The notes under the pieces: generated by a model | The model's database searches: none | The model's input: only the letters and a program-made list of their open reading frames with translations | Told to the model about the DNA's origin: nothing | In this document: in pieces, positions 1-5,822 of the stretch | Position numbering within the stretch: position 1 is the first letter of the stretch | How the letters are laid out: each line of letters starts with the position of its first letter | Assembly (NCBI GenBank): GCA_900551395.1 | Contig: URVX01000065.1 | Coordinates: 1 to 6,466 of the forward strand | Direction: 5' to 3' | Source of the DNA: an uncultured Subdoligranulum sp. | GTDB taxonomy: Bacteria > Bacillota > Clostridia > Christensenellales > CAG-314 | DNA length: 6,466 nt | Position numbers and translations under genes: made by a program

Positions 1-346
1 GGTGAGCGATTTTGCTTCCGGCAGGGTCGCGCTTCTGAACGCGCTCTTTTTTGCCCGTATATACAAGGAAAAGGGCAGCATAACGGATTATACCGCAGGC
101 TACAAAAACGTGCCCTGCCGCGAAAAAAGCATAAACGTCTCGCCGGACATACTTAAAAGAATGAAAAACTGCGGATATTTCGAGAAGGTTGCGGGAGAGG
201 TGCGGTCGCTTTTCGGAGGCGTCAAGCTGGTGCTCAGGGCAAGCGGCACGGAGCCTAAGGTCAGAATTTATATCGAGGGGGAGGACGCCGGAGAAATCGA
301 GGAGGCGATGAAGCACACGGCGTGGCAAATTTCCAATTTCAACTGA
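1..346 (+). CDS. glmM: Phosphoglucosamine mutase-like phosphohexomutase, C-terminal fragment
   Basis: This is the last ~115 residues of an alpha-D-phosphohexomutase; the frame is open to the left edge, so the GTG at position 2 is probably not the true start. GlmM interconverts glucosamine-6-P and glucosamine-1-P in the cytosol, feeding UDP-GlcNAc and cell-wall synthesis. The visible part ends domain 3 and covers domain 4, whose phosphate-binding loop RASGTEP (residues 79-85 counted from position 2) is followed by KVRIYIEGED, close to the GlmM pattern R(P/K)SGTEPxxRVMVEGED. The stretch YKNVPCREKSINV resembles the GlmM linker ending in YPQxxVNV. Oddly, the usual GDG-containing loop before the helix leading into domain 4 reads DFASGRVALLNAL instead. 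The alternative is a phosphomannomutase/phosphoglucomutase of the same fold. The fold is near certain; the GlmM assignment is an inference, at about 55 percent. Confidence 0.8.
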   Translation, partial: VSDFASGRVALLNALFFARIYKEKGSITDYTAGYKNVPCREKSINVSPDILKRMKNCGYFEKVAGEVRSLFGGVKLVLRASGTEPKVRIYIEGEDAGEIEEAMKHTAWQISNFN

Positions 347-352
347 ATACGT

Positions 353-381
353 TTGCGTTTTGACATGGATTATAATATAAT
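353..381 (+). promoter_or_regulatory. Possible promoter before the CDF gene
   Basis: TTGCGT at 353-358 and a perfect TATAAT at 376-381 are separated by 17 bases. A second overlapping TATAAT sits at 371-376. The AT-rich patch directly follows the stop of the upstream gene. Transcription would start near 388, just before the ATG at 392, giving an almost leaderless message. This fits the absence of a Shine-Dalgarno sequence there. The -35 matches consensus at only three positions, so read-through from the upstream gene is equally likely. Confidence 0.25.
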
Positions 382-391
382 AAGTCTGAAG

Positions 392-1513
392 ATGGACAAG
401 AAGCAACGCAACAAAATCAGCTTCGTCACCACGCTTTTCGGGCTGTTTGCAAACGCGCTGCTTTGCGCGGGCAAATTTGCGGTGGGTTTTTTGAGCGGCA
501 ACATAGCCGTCACAGCCGACGCGGTAAACAATCTTTCGGACGCCGGAAACAACGTGGTTACGCTTATTGCAATCAAAGTGGCGGGCAAGCCTGCGGACAA
601 GGAGCACCCATTCGGCCACGAAAGGGTGGAATACGTTTCCGCGTTGGTTGTCGCTTTTATTATTCTGTTTTTGGGAGTGGAGCTTGCGTTTTCCTCCGTT
701 GAAAAGATAATTCTCAATTTCAGGGAGCCTTATCTCCCTGAATTCAACGTGTGGCTGATTTACGTGCTTGCGGCGTCGATTGCGGTCAAAACCGTTATGT
801 TTTTCGTCTATCGCGCAAACGGCAAAAAAGCGCAGTCGCCCGTGCTCAAGGCTATGTCCGCCGACAGCATAATGGACGTTGCCGCGACCGCCGCAGTGCT
901 TGCCGCTATTCTTATAGGCAAATTCGCTGAAATCAATCTCGACGGCTATATGGGGCTTGTTGTTTCCGTAGTGATATTTATAGGAGGCGTCAAGATAGCG
1001 AAGGACACCGTCGGCGGGCTTATAGGCGTTGCTCCGAGCAAGGAGCTAATAGCTAAGCTTGAGTCCGAAATCTCCGCTTATGACGGCGTGCTCGGCGTTC
1101 ATGACCTTTTGGTGCACAGCTACGGTCCTTACAACACCTTTGTCACCGTTCATGCCGAGCTTGACGCCAAAGCCGACATGCTTGCCGCCCACGCGCTGAT
1201 AGACAAAATAGAAAGAGATTTTCTCGAAAAGAGAAATATACATCTGTTGATACATCTTGATCCGACCGAAAAGGACAACCCCGAAATAGAGGCGGTTTTG
1301 CCCTTGATTAGAGAAACGCTCGACTCAGTCGGTTCGGGCATAACCTTCCATGACGTCAGGATAGTCGGACACGACGGCACAGACAAAATATTTTTCGATA
1401 TGGTTGCGCCTTTCGAGCTGGAAAAAACCGACGAGGAGCTTGCGCGTTTGGTCGAAACACGTCTTTTTGAAAAAAGCGGCATGGATTTTTCGGTCACGGT
1501 TGACAGAGATTAA
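392..1513 (+). CDS. Cation diffusion facilitator (CDF) divalent metal exporter
   Basis: This is a CDF-family transporter of 373 residues from the ATG at 392. CDF proteins are inner-membrane homodimers that export Zn, Mn, Fe, Co or Ni in exchange for protons. The N-terminal part has about six membrane helices (residues ~10-215). The helix-2 metal site is N46-x3-D50 (NNLSD), and the helix-5 site is D158-x3-D162 (DSIMD). The family signature HPFGHERVEY follows helix 2. After it come the cytosolic ZT-dimer domain (from ~215, APSKELIAKLE) and a second C-terminal extension ending in VTVDRD, as in the long clostridial CDFs. Alternative starts are TTG 353 and ATG 365; none has a ribosome binding site. 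ATG 392 is preferred because it places the site as in E. coli FieF (D45/D49) and because 365-391 looks non-coding. The metal cannot be read from the sequence. It lies 16 bases before thyA, so the two are probably co-transcribed. Confidence 0.93.
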   Translation: MDKKQRNKISFVTTLFGLFANALLCAGKFAVGFLSGNIAVTADAVNNLSDAGNNVVTLIAIKVAGKPADKEHPFGHERVEYVSALVVAFIILFLGVELAFSSVEKIILNFREPYLPEFNVWLIYVLAASIAVKTVMFFVYRANGKKAQSPVLKAMSADSIMDVAATAAVLAAILIGKFAEINLDGYMGLVVSVVIFIGGVKIAKDTVGGLIGVAPSKELIAKLESEISAYDGVLGVHDLLVHSYGPYNTFVTVHAELDAKADMLAAHALIDKIERDFLEKRNIHLLIHLDPTEKDNPEIEAVLPLIRETLDSVGSGITFHDVRIVGHDGTDKIFFDMVAPFELEKTDEELARLVETRLFEKSGMDFSVTVDRD

Positions 1514-1517
1514 CTTA

Positions 1518-1522
1518 AGGAG
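1518..1522 (+). promoter_or_regulatory. Ribosome binding site fixing the thyA TTG start
   Basis: AGGAG (within TTAAGGAGAAAGAGC) lies seven bases before TTG 1530, immediately after the stop codon of the CDF gene. The reading frame remains open upstream to 1404, inside the CDF gene, but only the TTG has a proper site, and it places the protein start at the expected family length. Confidence 0.8.
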
Positions 1523-1529
1523 AAAGAGC

Positions 1530-2360
1530 TTGAGCAAAGCAGACGAGATTTTTATTAAAAACGTAAAAGATATTTTGGCAAACGGATTTTCCGACGAGCG
1601 TCTTGAGGTGCGTCCGCGCTGGAATGACGGAACGCCCGCGCACACGGTAAAAAAGTTTTGTATAGTCAACAGATACGATTTGCGGGAGGAGTTTCCGATA
1701 ATAACCTTGCGCCGCACTTATTTCAAATCGTGCATTGACGAAATGCTTTGGATTTGGCAGAAAAAGTCCAACAACATACGCGACCTGAACAGCGGAGTCT
1801 GGGACAGCTGGGCTGACGAGACGGGAAGCATCGGCAAGGCTTACGGCTATCAGCTGGCAATAAAGCATCGTTATCCCGAAGGGGAATTCGACCAGGTGGA
1901 CAAGCTGCTTTTCGACCTCAAGCACAATCCGCAGTCGAGGCGTTTGATTGCGAATATGTACTGTCATGCCGATTTGTCCGAAATGCACTTGTATCCGTGC
2001 GCTTACTCGCTCACGCTCAACACGAGCGGAAACGTGCTCAACGGCATACTTAACCAGCGCTCGCAGGATATGCTGGTCGCAAATAATTGGAACGTGGTGC
2101 AATATGCCGTGCTGCTGCACATGCTTGCTCAGGTTTCGGGGCTGGTCGCGGGCGAGCTTGTGCACGTGATTGCCGACGCGCACATTTACGACAGGCATAT
2201 CCATTTGATTGAAAAAATGATTGAGCAGCCCGTTTTCGACGCGCCGCAGTTTTACATTGACAGGGAAGTGACGGATTTTTACGATTTTACTACAAAGAGC
2301 TTCCGTCTGGAAAATTACAGATACAACGAATTTGAAGTCAAACCGGAGGTGGCTGTCTGA
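1530..2360 (+). CDS. thyA: Thymidylate synthase ThyA
   Basis: This enzyme methylates dUMP to dTMP using 5,10-methylene-tetrahydrofolate as both methyl donor and reductant, releasing dihydrofolate; it acts in the cytosol as a homodimer. The protein has 276 residues, the normal ThyA size, starting at TTG. Key residues are present: nucleophile C157 in LYPCAY, phosphate-binding R137-R138 (SRR) and QRSQD 176-180, the uracil-reading N188 (NNWNVVQY), and H218/Y220 in DAHIY. N188 argues for dUMP rather than dCMP as substrate. The cysteine is followed by Ala instead of the His of E. coli ThyA (PPCH), and the second Cys of the QRSCD motif is Gln; both look normal for the clostridial branch. Its stop overlaps the folA start by one base. 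The TTG start may lower expression. Identification is secure from motifs. Confidence 0.96.
   Translation: MSKADEIFIKNVKDILANGFSDERLEVRPRWNDGTPAHTVKKFCIVNRYDLREEFPIITLRRTYFKSCIDEMLWIWQKKSNNIRDLNSGVWDSWADETGSIGKAYGYQLAIKHRYPEGEFDQVDKLLFDLKHNPQSRRLIANMYCHADLSEMHLYPCAYSLTLNTSGNVLNGILNQRSQDMLVANNWNVVQYAVLLHMLAQVSGLVAGELVHVIADAHIYDRHIHLIEKMIEQPVFDAPQFYIDREVTDFYDFTTKSFRLENYRYNEFEVKPEVAV
2345..2350 (+). promoter_or_regulatory. Ribosome binding site of folA inside the thyA end
   Basis: GGAGGT lies nine bases before ATG 2360, within the last codons of thyA. Together with the TGATG stop/start overlap this indicates translational coupling of the two genes. Confidence 0.75.
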
Positions 2361-2857
2361 TGAACGCGATAGTGGTGGTAGACGAAAAGTGGGGCATAGG
2401 CAAAAACAACGATTTGCTGTTTTCCCTGCCTGAAGACATGAAATATTTCAGAGAAAAAACCCTGAACAAAACGGTTGTTATGGGAAGCAACACTCTGAAA
2501 TCCTTTCCCGGCGGCAGACCGCTCAAAAACCGCACAAACGTCGTGCTGTTTCCCGGCGGCGAAAAACGAGACGACTGTATCGTTGTCGGAAGTCTGGAAG
2601 AATTGAAGCAGGTGTTGACAAATTTCCCCGAAGATGATATATTTGTCATCGGGGGAGCGATGATGTACAAAACCATGCTCCCTTTTTGCAAACGCGCTTA
2701 CGTGACGAAGGTTGACGCGGACGGTCAGGCGACCGTGTTTTTCCCCGACCTCGACGGTCTGGGGTGGATTCTGGATGAGACGGCTGCGGTCAAACGCGAC
2801 GGGGAATATACGCTAGCCTTTACGGTTTACGCCAATCCGTCGCCGCAGAAATTTTAA
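2360..2857 (+). CDS. folA: Dihydrofolate reductase
   Basis: This cytosolic enzyme reduces dihydrofolate to tetrahydrofolate, recycling the product of the neighbouring ThyA, and is the usual target of trimethoprim. Its 165 residues match the normal DHFR length. Visible landmarks are GIGKNNDL (11-19), catalytic acid D26 in LPEDM, F30, T34, the folate-binding R58 (KNRTNVVL), IGGAMMY (nucleotide-binding GG and Tyr) and T in YVTKVDAD. The nearly universal Trp before LPxD is Phe (F21), as I recall for many clostridial DHFRs. The usual MGRxT motif reads MGSNT, and the SS/TR pair after NVVL reads FP, so the groups that normally hold the NADPH 2'-phosphate seem missing. The C-terminal strand pairing (YTLAFTVYAN) is intact. 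It is co-translated with thyA, followed by a 59-base gap with no terminator. Confidence 0.95.
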   Translation: MNAIVVVDEKWGIGKNNDLLFSLPEDMKYFREKTLNKTVVMGSNTLKSFPGGRPLKNRTNVVLFPGGEKRDDCIVVGSLEELKQVLTNFPEDDIFVIGGAMMYKTMLPFCKRAYVTKVDADGQATVFFPDLDGLGWILDETAAVKRDGEYTLAFTVYANPSPQKF

Positions 2858-2916
2858 TACAAAGGATATTTCGCCGCATTTCGGTTGAGATAAATCTTGA
2901 AAGGAGGTTCAAATAA

Positions 2917-3231
2917 ATGAGAAAAAGCTTGGAGAAGGTGTTCGATATCATAGGCGAAATTCTTGCCGTGCTTGCTTTGGTGCTTTACGTATTTCTTGCA
3001 ATCAACGCGCAGTTTATGTTTTTGCCCGACGGCGTATTGAACGTGCTTATGGTTATCCAGCAGTATTCCTTCATAATCGTGACCATTGTGGTCGGTTTCG
3101 AAGCTATGATAAAGCGCAACATATTGTTCAGAATTATTTTTTATGTCATTGTTGCCGCAGTGATTATACTTCAGTTCTTTCCCGGAACGTGGGATAACCT
3201 CATGGGTTATGTGGGCGCCATGGCTCTGTAA
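2917..3231 (+). CDS. Small three-helix membrane protein, unknown function
   Basis: I do not recognise this 104-residue protein. It has a short basic N-terminus (MRKSLEKVF) and three predicted membrane helices at about 11-30, 41-63 and 69-88. The first loop (FMFLPDG) and the tail (PGTWDNLMGYVG) are short, with a KR pair at 66-67 between helices 2 and 3. The positive-inside rule puts the N-terminus and the 63-68 loop in the cytosol. It has no cysteines and no catalytic-looking motif. The start is well supported: AAGGAGG at 2901-2907 sits nine bases before the ATG. It is the last gene of the plus-strand string, 59 bases after folA, with no terminator or clear promoter between, and directly before the hairpin at 3240-3268. 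It is a real gene by ribosome binding site, composition and position; no function can be assigned. Confidence 0.8.
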   Translation: MRKSLEKVFDIIGEILAVLALVLYVFLAINAQFMFLPDGVLNVLMVIQQYSFIIVTIVVGFEAMIKRNILFRIIFYVIVAAVIILQFFPGTWDNLMGYVGAMAL

Positions 3232-3239
3232 ATTATATC

Positions 3240-3268
3240 AAAAACGTCCGCATAAAGCGGACGTTTTT
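3240..3268. terminator. Bidirectional intrinsic terminator between convergent genes
   Basis: ACGTCCGC (3244-3251) pairs with GCGGACGT (3257-3264) across the five-base loop ATAAA, extended by A-T pairs from the flanking A-run and T-run. Read on the plus strand it is followed by TTTTTGTTTGTTTCTT; read on the minus strand by TTTTTGATATAATT. It lies nine bases after the stop at 3231 and ten before the convergent stop at 3278, so it likely ends both operons. Confidence 0.9.
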
Positions 3269-3277
3269 GTTTGTTTC

Positions 3278-4147
3278 TTATTTTCTCACTTTTGTGCCGC
3301 AGTTTCCGCAAAAAATTCCGTAAGTTTCCGTGCCGCAGTTGGGGCAGACGAGAATTTCGGTCATTTCGTTTGAACAGCGCGGACACGAGGTATATATGGA
3401 TTCCGATCTGAAGCCGCAATGTCTGCAATAGAGCAGCCGTTTCTTTGGAGTCGGCGCCTCGGCAGTCGATGCTGCGTAAGGCGACGGCGGCTCTGCGGCT
3501 GCGGTGCTGCTTTCGACGTGCGGTTCATCGTCGGGAGCGCTTTCTGCTTGGTCGTTTTTAACCTCCGAGACGGCTTGGTCGCAGGAGTCCCGAGTCTGCT
3601 CCCGAGTGTCCGCCGACTCTTGCGGAGAGTTTTTTTCTTCATCGGCGGGTATTTGTTTTTTCGAAAAGAAATTTAAAAACAGAGCAAGCAGCATTGCCGG
3701 CGTGAAAACAGGCGTGATGTATGTAAAGCACTTAAGCGCAATTTCGGCTGCGTTCTGCGTAGCTACCTGCCCGGCAAATACGCAAAGCGGAAGCAATACG
3801 AGAATACCCGTTTGCAGCAAAAGCAAGCCGATGGAGGCAGTCAGCCACAAAGCGCGGTTAAGGCGGTTTTTGGACGTTGTCAAAACTATTGCCGCAGCCG
3901 CGGTTATCGCCCCATAGACTATTTGCGCAACTTCGGAAAGCCTTTGTGCCGTAAGCTCTTCGGAAAAAAATTCGGCAACGACGCGAAGCACGGACGCCAA
4001 GCTCAGAAGCGCAAGACCGACAACCGCCCGTTTGTTCCGTGCAATAAAGCATACCATAACTGCCAGCACGGCGGTAACCGCCCAAAGCGCTGCGACGACT
4101 AAATCGGGGATATCGGAGACTCCGATGCTTTTTATTGTCAACAGCAT
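3278..4147 (-). CDS. Five-helix membrane protein with C-terminal double zinc ribbon
   Basis: This 289-residue protein is not a family I can name. The N-terminal half has about five hydrophobic helices (roughly 15-36, 41-58, 72-90, 99-121, 138-160). A charged, acidic, Ser/Pro/Ala-rich linker (about 165-237) follows and is probably disordered. The C-terminus carries two compact zinc ribbons: C241-x2-C244-x10-C255-x2-C258, then C268-x2-C271-x8-C280-x2-C283. These should each bind one zinc ion and resemble the zinc-ribbon domains often fused to bacterial membrane proteins. Basic residues after helices 1 and 5 suggest the linker and ribbons are cytosolic. The start is secure: AAAGGAGGTG at 4153-4162 lies just upstream of the ATG. 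It is 70 bases downstream of the MATE gene with no terminator between, so co-transcription is likely. Function is unknown; a sensory or scaffolding role is only a guess. Confidence 0.88.
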   Translation of the reverse strand: MLLTIKSIGVSDIPDLVVAALWAVTAVLAVMVCFIARNKRAVVGLALLSLASVLRVVAEFFSEELTAQRLSEVAQIVYGAITAAAAIVLTTSKNRLNRALWLTASIGLLLLQTGILVLLPLCVFAGQVATQNAAEIALKCFTYITPVFTPAMLLALFLNFFSKKQIPADEEKNSPQESADTREQTRDSCDQAVSEVKNDQAESAPDDEPHVESSTAAAEPPSPYAASTAEAPTPKKRLLYCRHCGFRSESIYTSCPRCSNEMTEILVCPNCGTETYGIFCGNCGTKVRK

Positions 4148-4152
4148 AAAAA

Positions 4153-4162
4153 CACCTCCTTT
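4153..4162 (-). promoter_or_regulatory. Near-perfect Shine-Dalgarno for the zinc-ribbon membrane protein
   Basis: Read on the minus strand the site is AAAGGAGGTG, matching the 3' end of 16S rRNA over about ten bases, with five bases between its end and the ATG at 4147. It is the strongest ribosome binding site in the window. Confidence 0.8.
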
Positions 4163-4217
4163 AAATCATACAGGTTTTTTCTTCTTTTTGCAATGAAAAG
4201 AAGCGCGAAAAGTCGTT

Positions 4218-5645
4218 TTATTCTGTCGGCTGTCCGACGGGAAGGCTTTCTTCCTTTTCACAGGCGGCAGCTTCCTCTCGCTTTTTAAACACCTTGCGAT
4301 AGCATTTGAGAGCAATGGGCGCGAAAATGAGCAATGAAACCGTTTCGGCAATCGGATAAGCATAGAAAAGTCCGCTCATTTGGAAAAAGTAATCCAAAAG
4401 ATACGCCATGGGAATCAGAAACAACAGCTGTCTCGACATACACAGAAGCATGGAAAACAGACCGACGTTGAGAGACTGGAAGGTAGTAACAAGCAGTATG
4501 CTTAGCGATGCGGGCAGGAAGCACCAGCTGATACATCGGAAAGCGTAAATCGTGTCTTCTCTGAGCGAGGGAGTGGTTTCGAATATGTCAACGATTAAAC
4601 CCGGCGCAATCTGAAAGAGCAGCAGTCCTGCCGCCATGATGGCTGCAGACGTAATCAGAGCCCTTTTCCAGCAATCGTTGTATCGTGCGCGGTTGTTTGC
4701 TCCGAGACTGTAGCTCAAAATGGGCAGGGTGCCCTGCATAAGACCGAAAACCGGCATAAAAATGAAGCTTTGAGTAGAGAAGTATATCGTGAGTACCTTT
4801 ATGCCGTTGGGATAAGCCTTGAGTATGCTGTTGAGTATTTTGGTGGTGAAGGAGCGGAGCGCGTTCAGGATAAACGTGGGCAGACCTATGCGGAAAATAT
4901 TCCATATCGTGCTCCAATTTAGTTTTATTTTGGCAAGGTTTATGCTCACGTCCTGCTTTTTTACCACAAAAACGAGAATGATGTAGGCGCAGGCGGCAAA
5001 CTGTCCGATAATCGTAGCTATTGCCGCGCCGGTAACTCCCATATTGAGGCATTTAATACCCCAGAATTCGTCGAAAATAAACAGAGGGTCGAGGATAATG
5101 TTTACTATTGCTCCGAGAGCCTGGCTTACCATAGGCGCTTTCATGTTTCCCGTTGCCTGAAGCAGCTTCTGCGCAACAATGCTCACGATGGAAAATACGG
5201 ACAGTCCCAGCATGTAGAGCAGATAGCTGTTGCCCATGCTTATCATTTCGGCGTCATTGCTGAACAGCTTCATAAAGGGAACAGGGGCAACAAAAGCAAG
5301 AGCCACAAACAGCAGCGAGCCTAAAAGGGAAAGGAAAACGGCGGTGCGCGCAATGTTGTCCGCGCCCTCCCGGTCGCCCTCGCCCAGCTTGCGCGAAATA
5401 AATACGTTTGCGCCGACGCCTATTCCCAATGCTAGCGATATTTTTATCATGACCAGCGGAAAAGATATGCCCACCGCTTCGAAAGCGGCTTGACTGTATT
5501 GAGACAAAAACATGCTGTCGACAATGGAGTACAGCGCGTCGATAAACATGGATATGATTGCCGGAAGCGACATATTGAGCAGCAGCTTGCCCATAGGCAT
5601 GCTGCGCATTTTCGATGATTGCAGGGTATTGTTTTTCTCTTGCAT
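4218..5645 (-). CDS. MATE family efflux antiporter
   Basis: This 475-residue protein is a multidrug and toxic-compound extrusion (MATE) transporter, a membrane antiporter that uses Na+ or H+ gradients to expel cationic drugs or metabolites. It has the family's normal length and about twelve hydrophobic helices in two related halves. Recognisable patterns are the N-terminal MGKLLLNMSLPAI with ALYSIVDSMFL (D43 corresponds to the conserved helix-1 Asp of NorM), LLQATGNMKAPM followed by NIILDPLFIF (162-190), GLMQGTLPILSYSLGA (301-316) and MSRQLLFLIPMAYLL (403-417). A charged tail follows the last helix. The GTG at 5654 is in frame, but the GGGTGG at 5651-5656 fits the ATG at 5645 as a ribosome binding site, so the shorter form is chosen. 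Substrate and coupling ion cannot be told. It probably leads a two-gene unit with the zinc-ribbon protein. Confidence 0.95.
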   Translation of the reverse strand: MQEKNNTLQSSKMRSMPMGKLLLNMSLPAIISMFIDALYSIVDSMFLSQYSQAAFEAVGISFPLVMIKISLALGIGVGANVFISRKLGEGDREGADNIARTAVFLSLLGSLLFVALAFVAPVPFMKLFSNDAEMISMGNSYLLYMLGLSVFSIVSIVAQKLLQATGNMKAPMVSQALGAIVNIILDPLFIFDEFWGIKCLNMGVTGAAIATIIGQFAACAYIILVFVVKKQDVSINLAKIKLNWSTIWNIFRIGLPTFILNALRSFTTKILNSILKAYPNGIKVLTIYFSTQSFIFMPVFGLMQGTLPILSYSLGANNRARYNDCWKRALITSAAIMAAGLLLFQIAPGLIVDIFETTPSLREDTIYAFRCISWCFLPASLSILLVTTFQSLNVGLFSMLLCMSRQLLFLIPMAYLLDYFFQMSGLFYAYPIAETVSLLIFAPIALKCYRKVFKKREEAAACEKEESLPVGQPTE

Positions 5646-5688
5646 GATTTCCACCCGAATTTTCGTTTCAGAAAAGTCTAACTCAACT

Positions 5689-5716
5689 ATTTTAACAGAT
5701 TTGCGGCAAAAGGCAA
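5689..5716 (-). promoter_or_regulatory. Likely promoter of the MATE operon
   Basis: On the minus strand TTGCCT (5716-5711) and TAAAAT (5694-5689) are 16 bases apart, close to sigma-A consensus (four and five matches of six). A start near 5682 would give a leader of about 37 bases before ATG 5645. It lies downstream of the terminator of the preceding gene, where a new promoter is expected. Confidence 0.45.
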
Positions 5717-5730
5717 GCGTATAAAGGCGA

Positions 5731-5778
5731 AAGCCGAAAATTTCGGGAAGCTGTCTGCAAGTCTTCGAGTTTCGGCTT
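5731..5778. repeat. Inverted repeat upstream of the MATE promoter
   Basis: AAGCCGAAA (5731-5739) is the exact reverse complement of TTTCGGCTT (5770-5778), with a 30-base interior. A shorter competing hairpin, CCGAAA/TTTCGG around a single A (5734-5746), shares the left arm, so only one can form at a time. A four-base GAAG/CTTC pair (5747-5750, 5763-5766) could stack inside the outer stem. Neither form has an adjacent T-run good enough for a clear terminator. It could be a protein-binding site, a decayed terminator or part of a small RNA; no function is assigned. Confidence 0.4.
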
Positions 5779-5784
5779 CAAACG

Positions 5785-5812
5785 AAAAAAACGGCGCTCC
5801 GCGCCGTTTTTT
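5785..5812 (-). terminator. Intrinsic terminator of the decarboxylase beta-subunit gene
   Basis: CGGCGC (5792-5797) pairs with GCGCCG (5801-5806) around the three-base loop TCC, extended by six A-T pairs. On the minus strand the stem ends in a run of seven T, ten bases after the stop codon at 5823. The A-run on the other side gives it symmetric character, but no plus-strand gene ends here. Confidence 0.9.
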
Positions 5813-5822
5813 GCAGGTGATG

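Noticed and set aside
360..381. Perfect TTGACA (360-365) followed by TATAAT
   Set aside because: The spacing to either TATAAT is only five or ten bases, too short for a sigma-A promoter, so this -35 was not paired with them.
1515..2204. Long minus-strand open frame (229 codons) opposite thyA
   Set aside because: It lies wholly antisense to a motif-complete thyA, has no recognisable domain and its composition is what the complement of thyA codons gives.
1530..2360. Phage-type or dCMP-hydroxymethylase-like reading of thyA
   Set aside because: The uracil-reading Asn (N188) and all dUMP-binding residues are present, and the context is chromosomal with folA.
3419..3917. Overlapping plus-strand open frames opposite the zinc-ribbon protein
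   Set aside because: They are Ser/Arg/Cys-rich low-quality translations antisense to a gene with a near-perfect ribosome binding site and intact zinc ribbons.
4165..4193. Minus-strand TTGCAA-17-TATGAT before the zinc-ribbon gene
   Set aside because: The predicted transcript start would fall inside the Shine-Dalgarno sequence and cut it, so co-transcription with the MATE gene is preferred.
4181..4203. CTTCTTTT...AAAAGAAG hairpin between the MATE and zinc-ribbon genes
   Set aside because: The stem is almost all A-T and purine/pyrimidine tract, and no T-run follows on the minus strand, so it is not a convincing terminator.
5645..5654. GTG 5654 as the MATE start
   Set aside because: It has no upstream ribosome binding site, and the GTG itself lies within the GGGTGG that serves the ATG at 5645.
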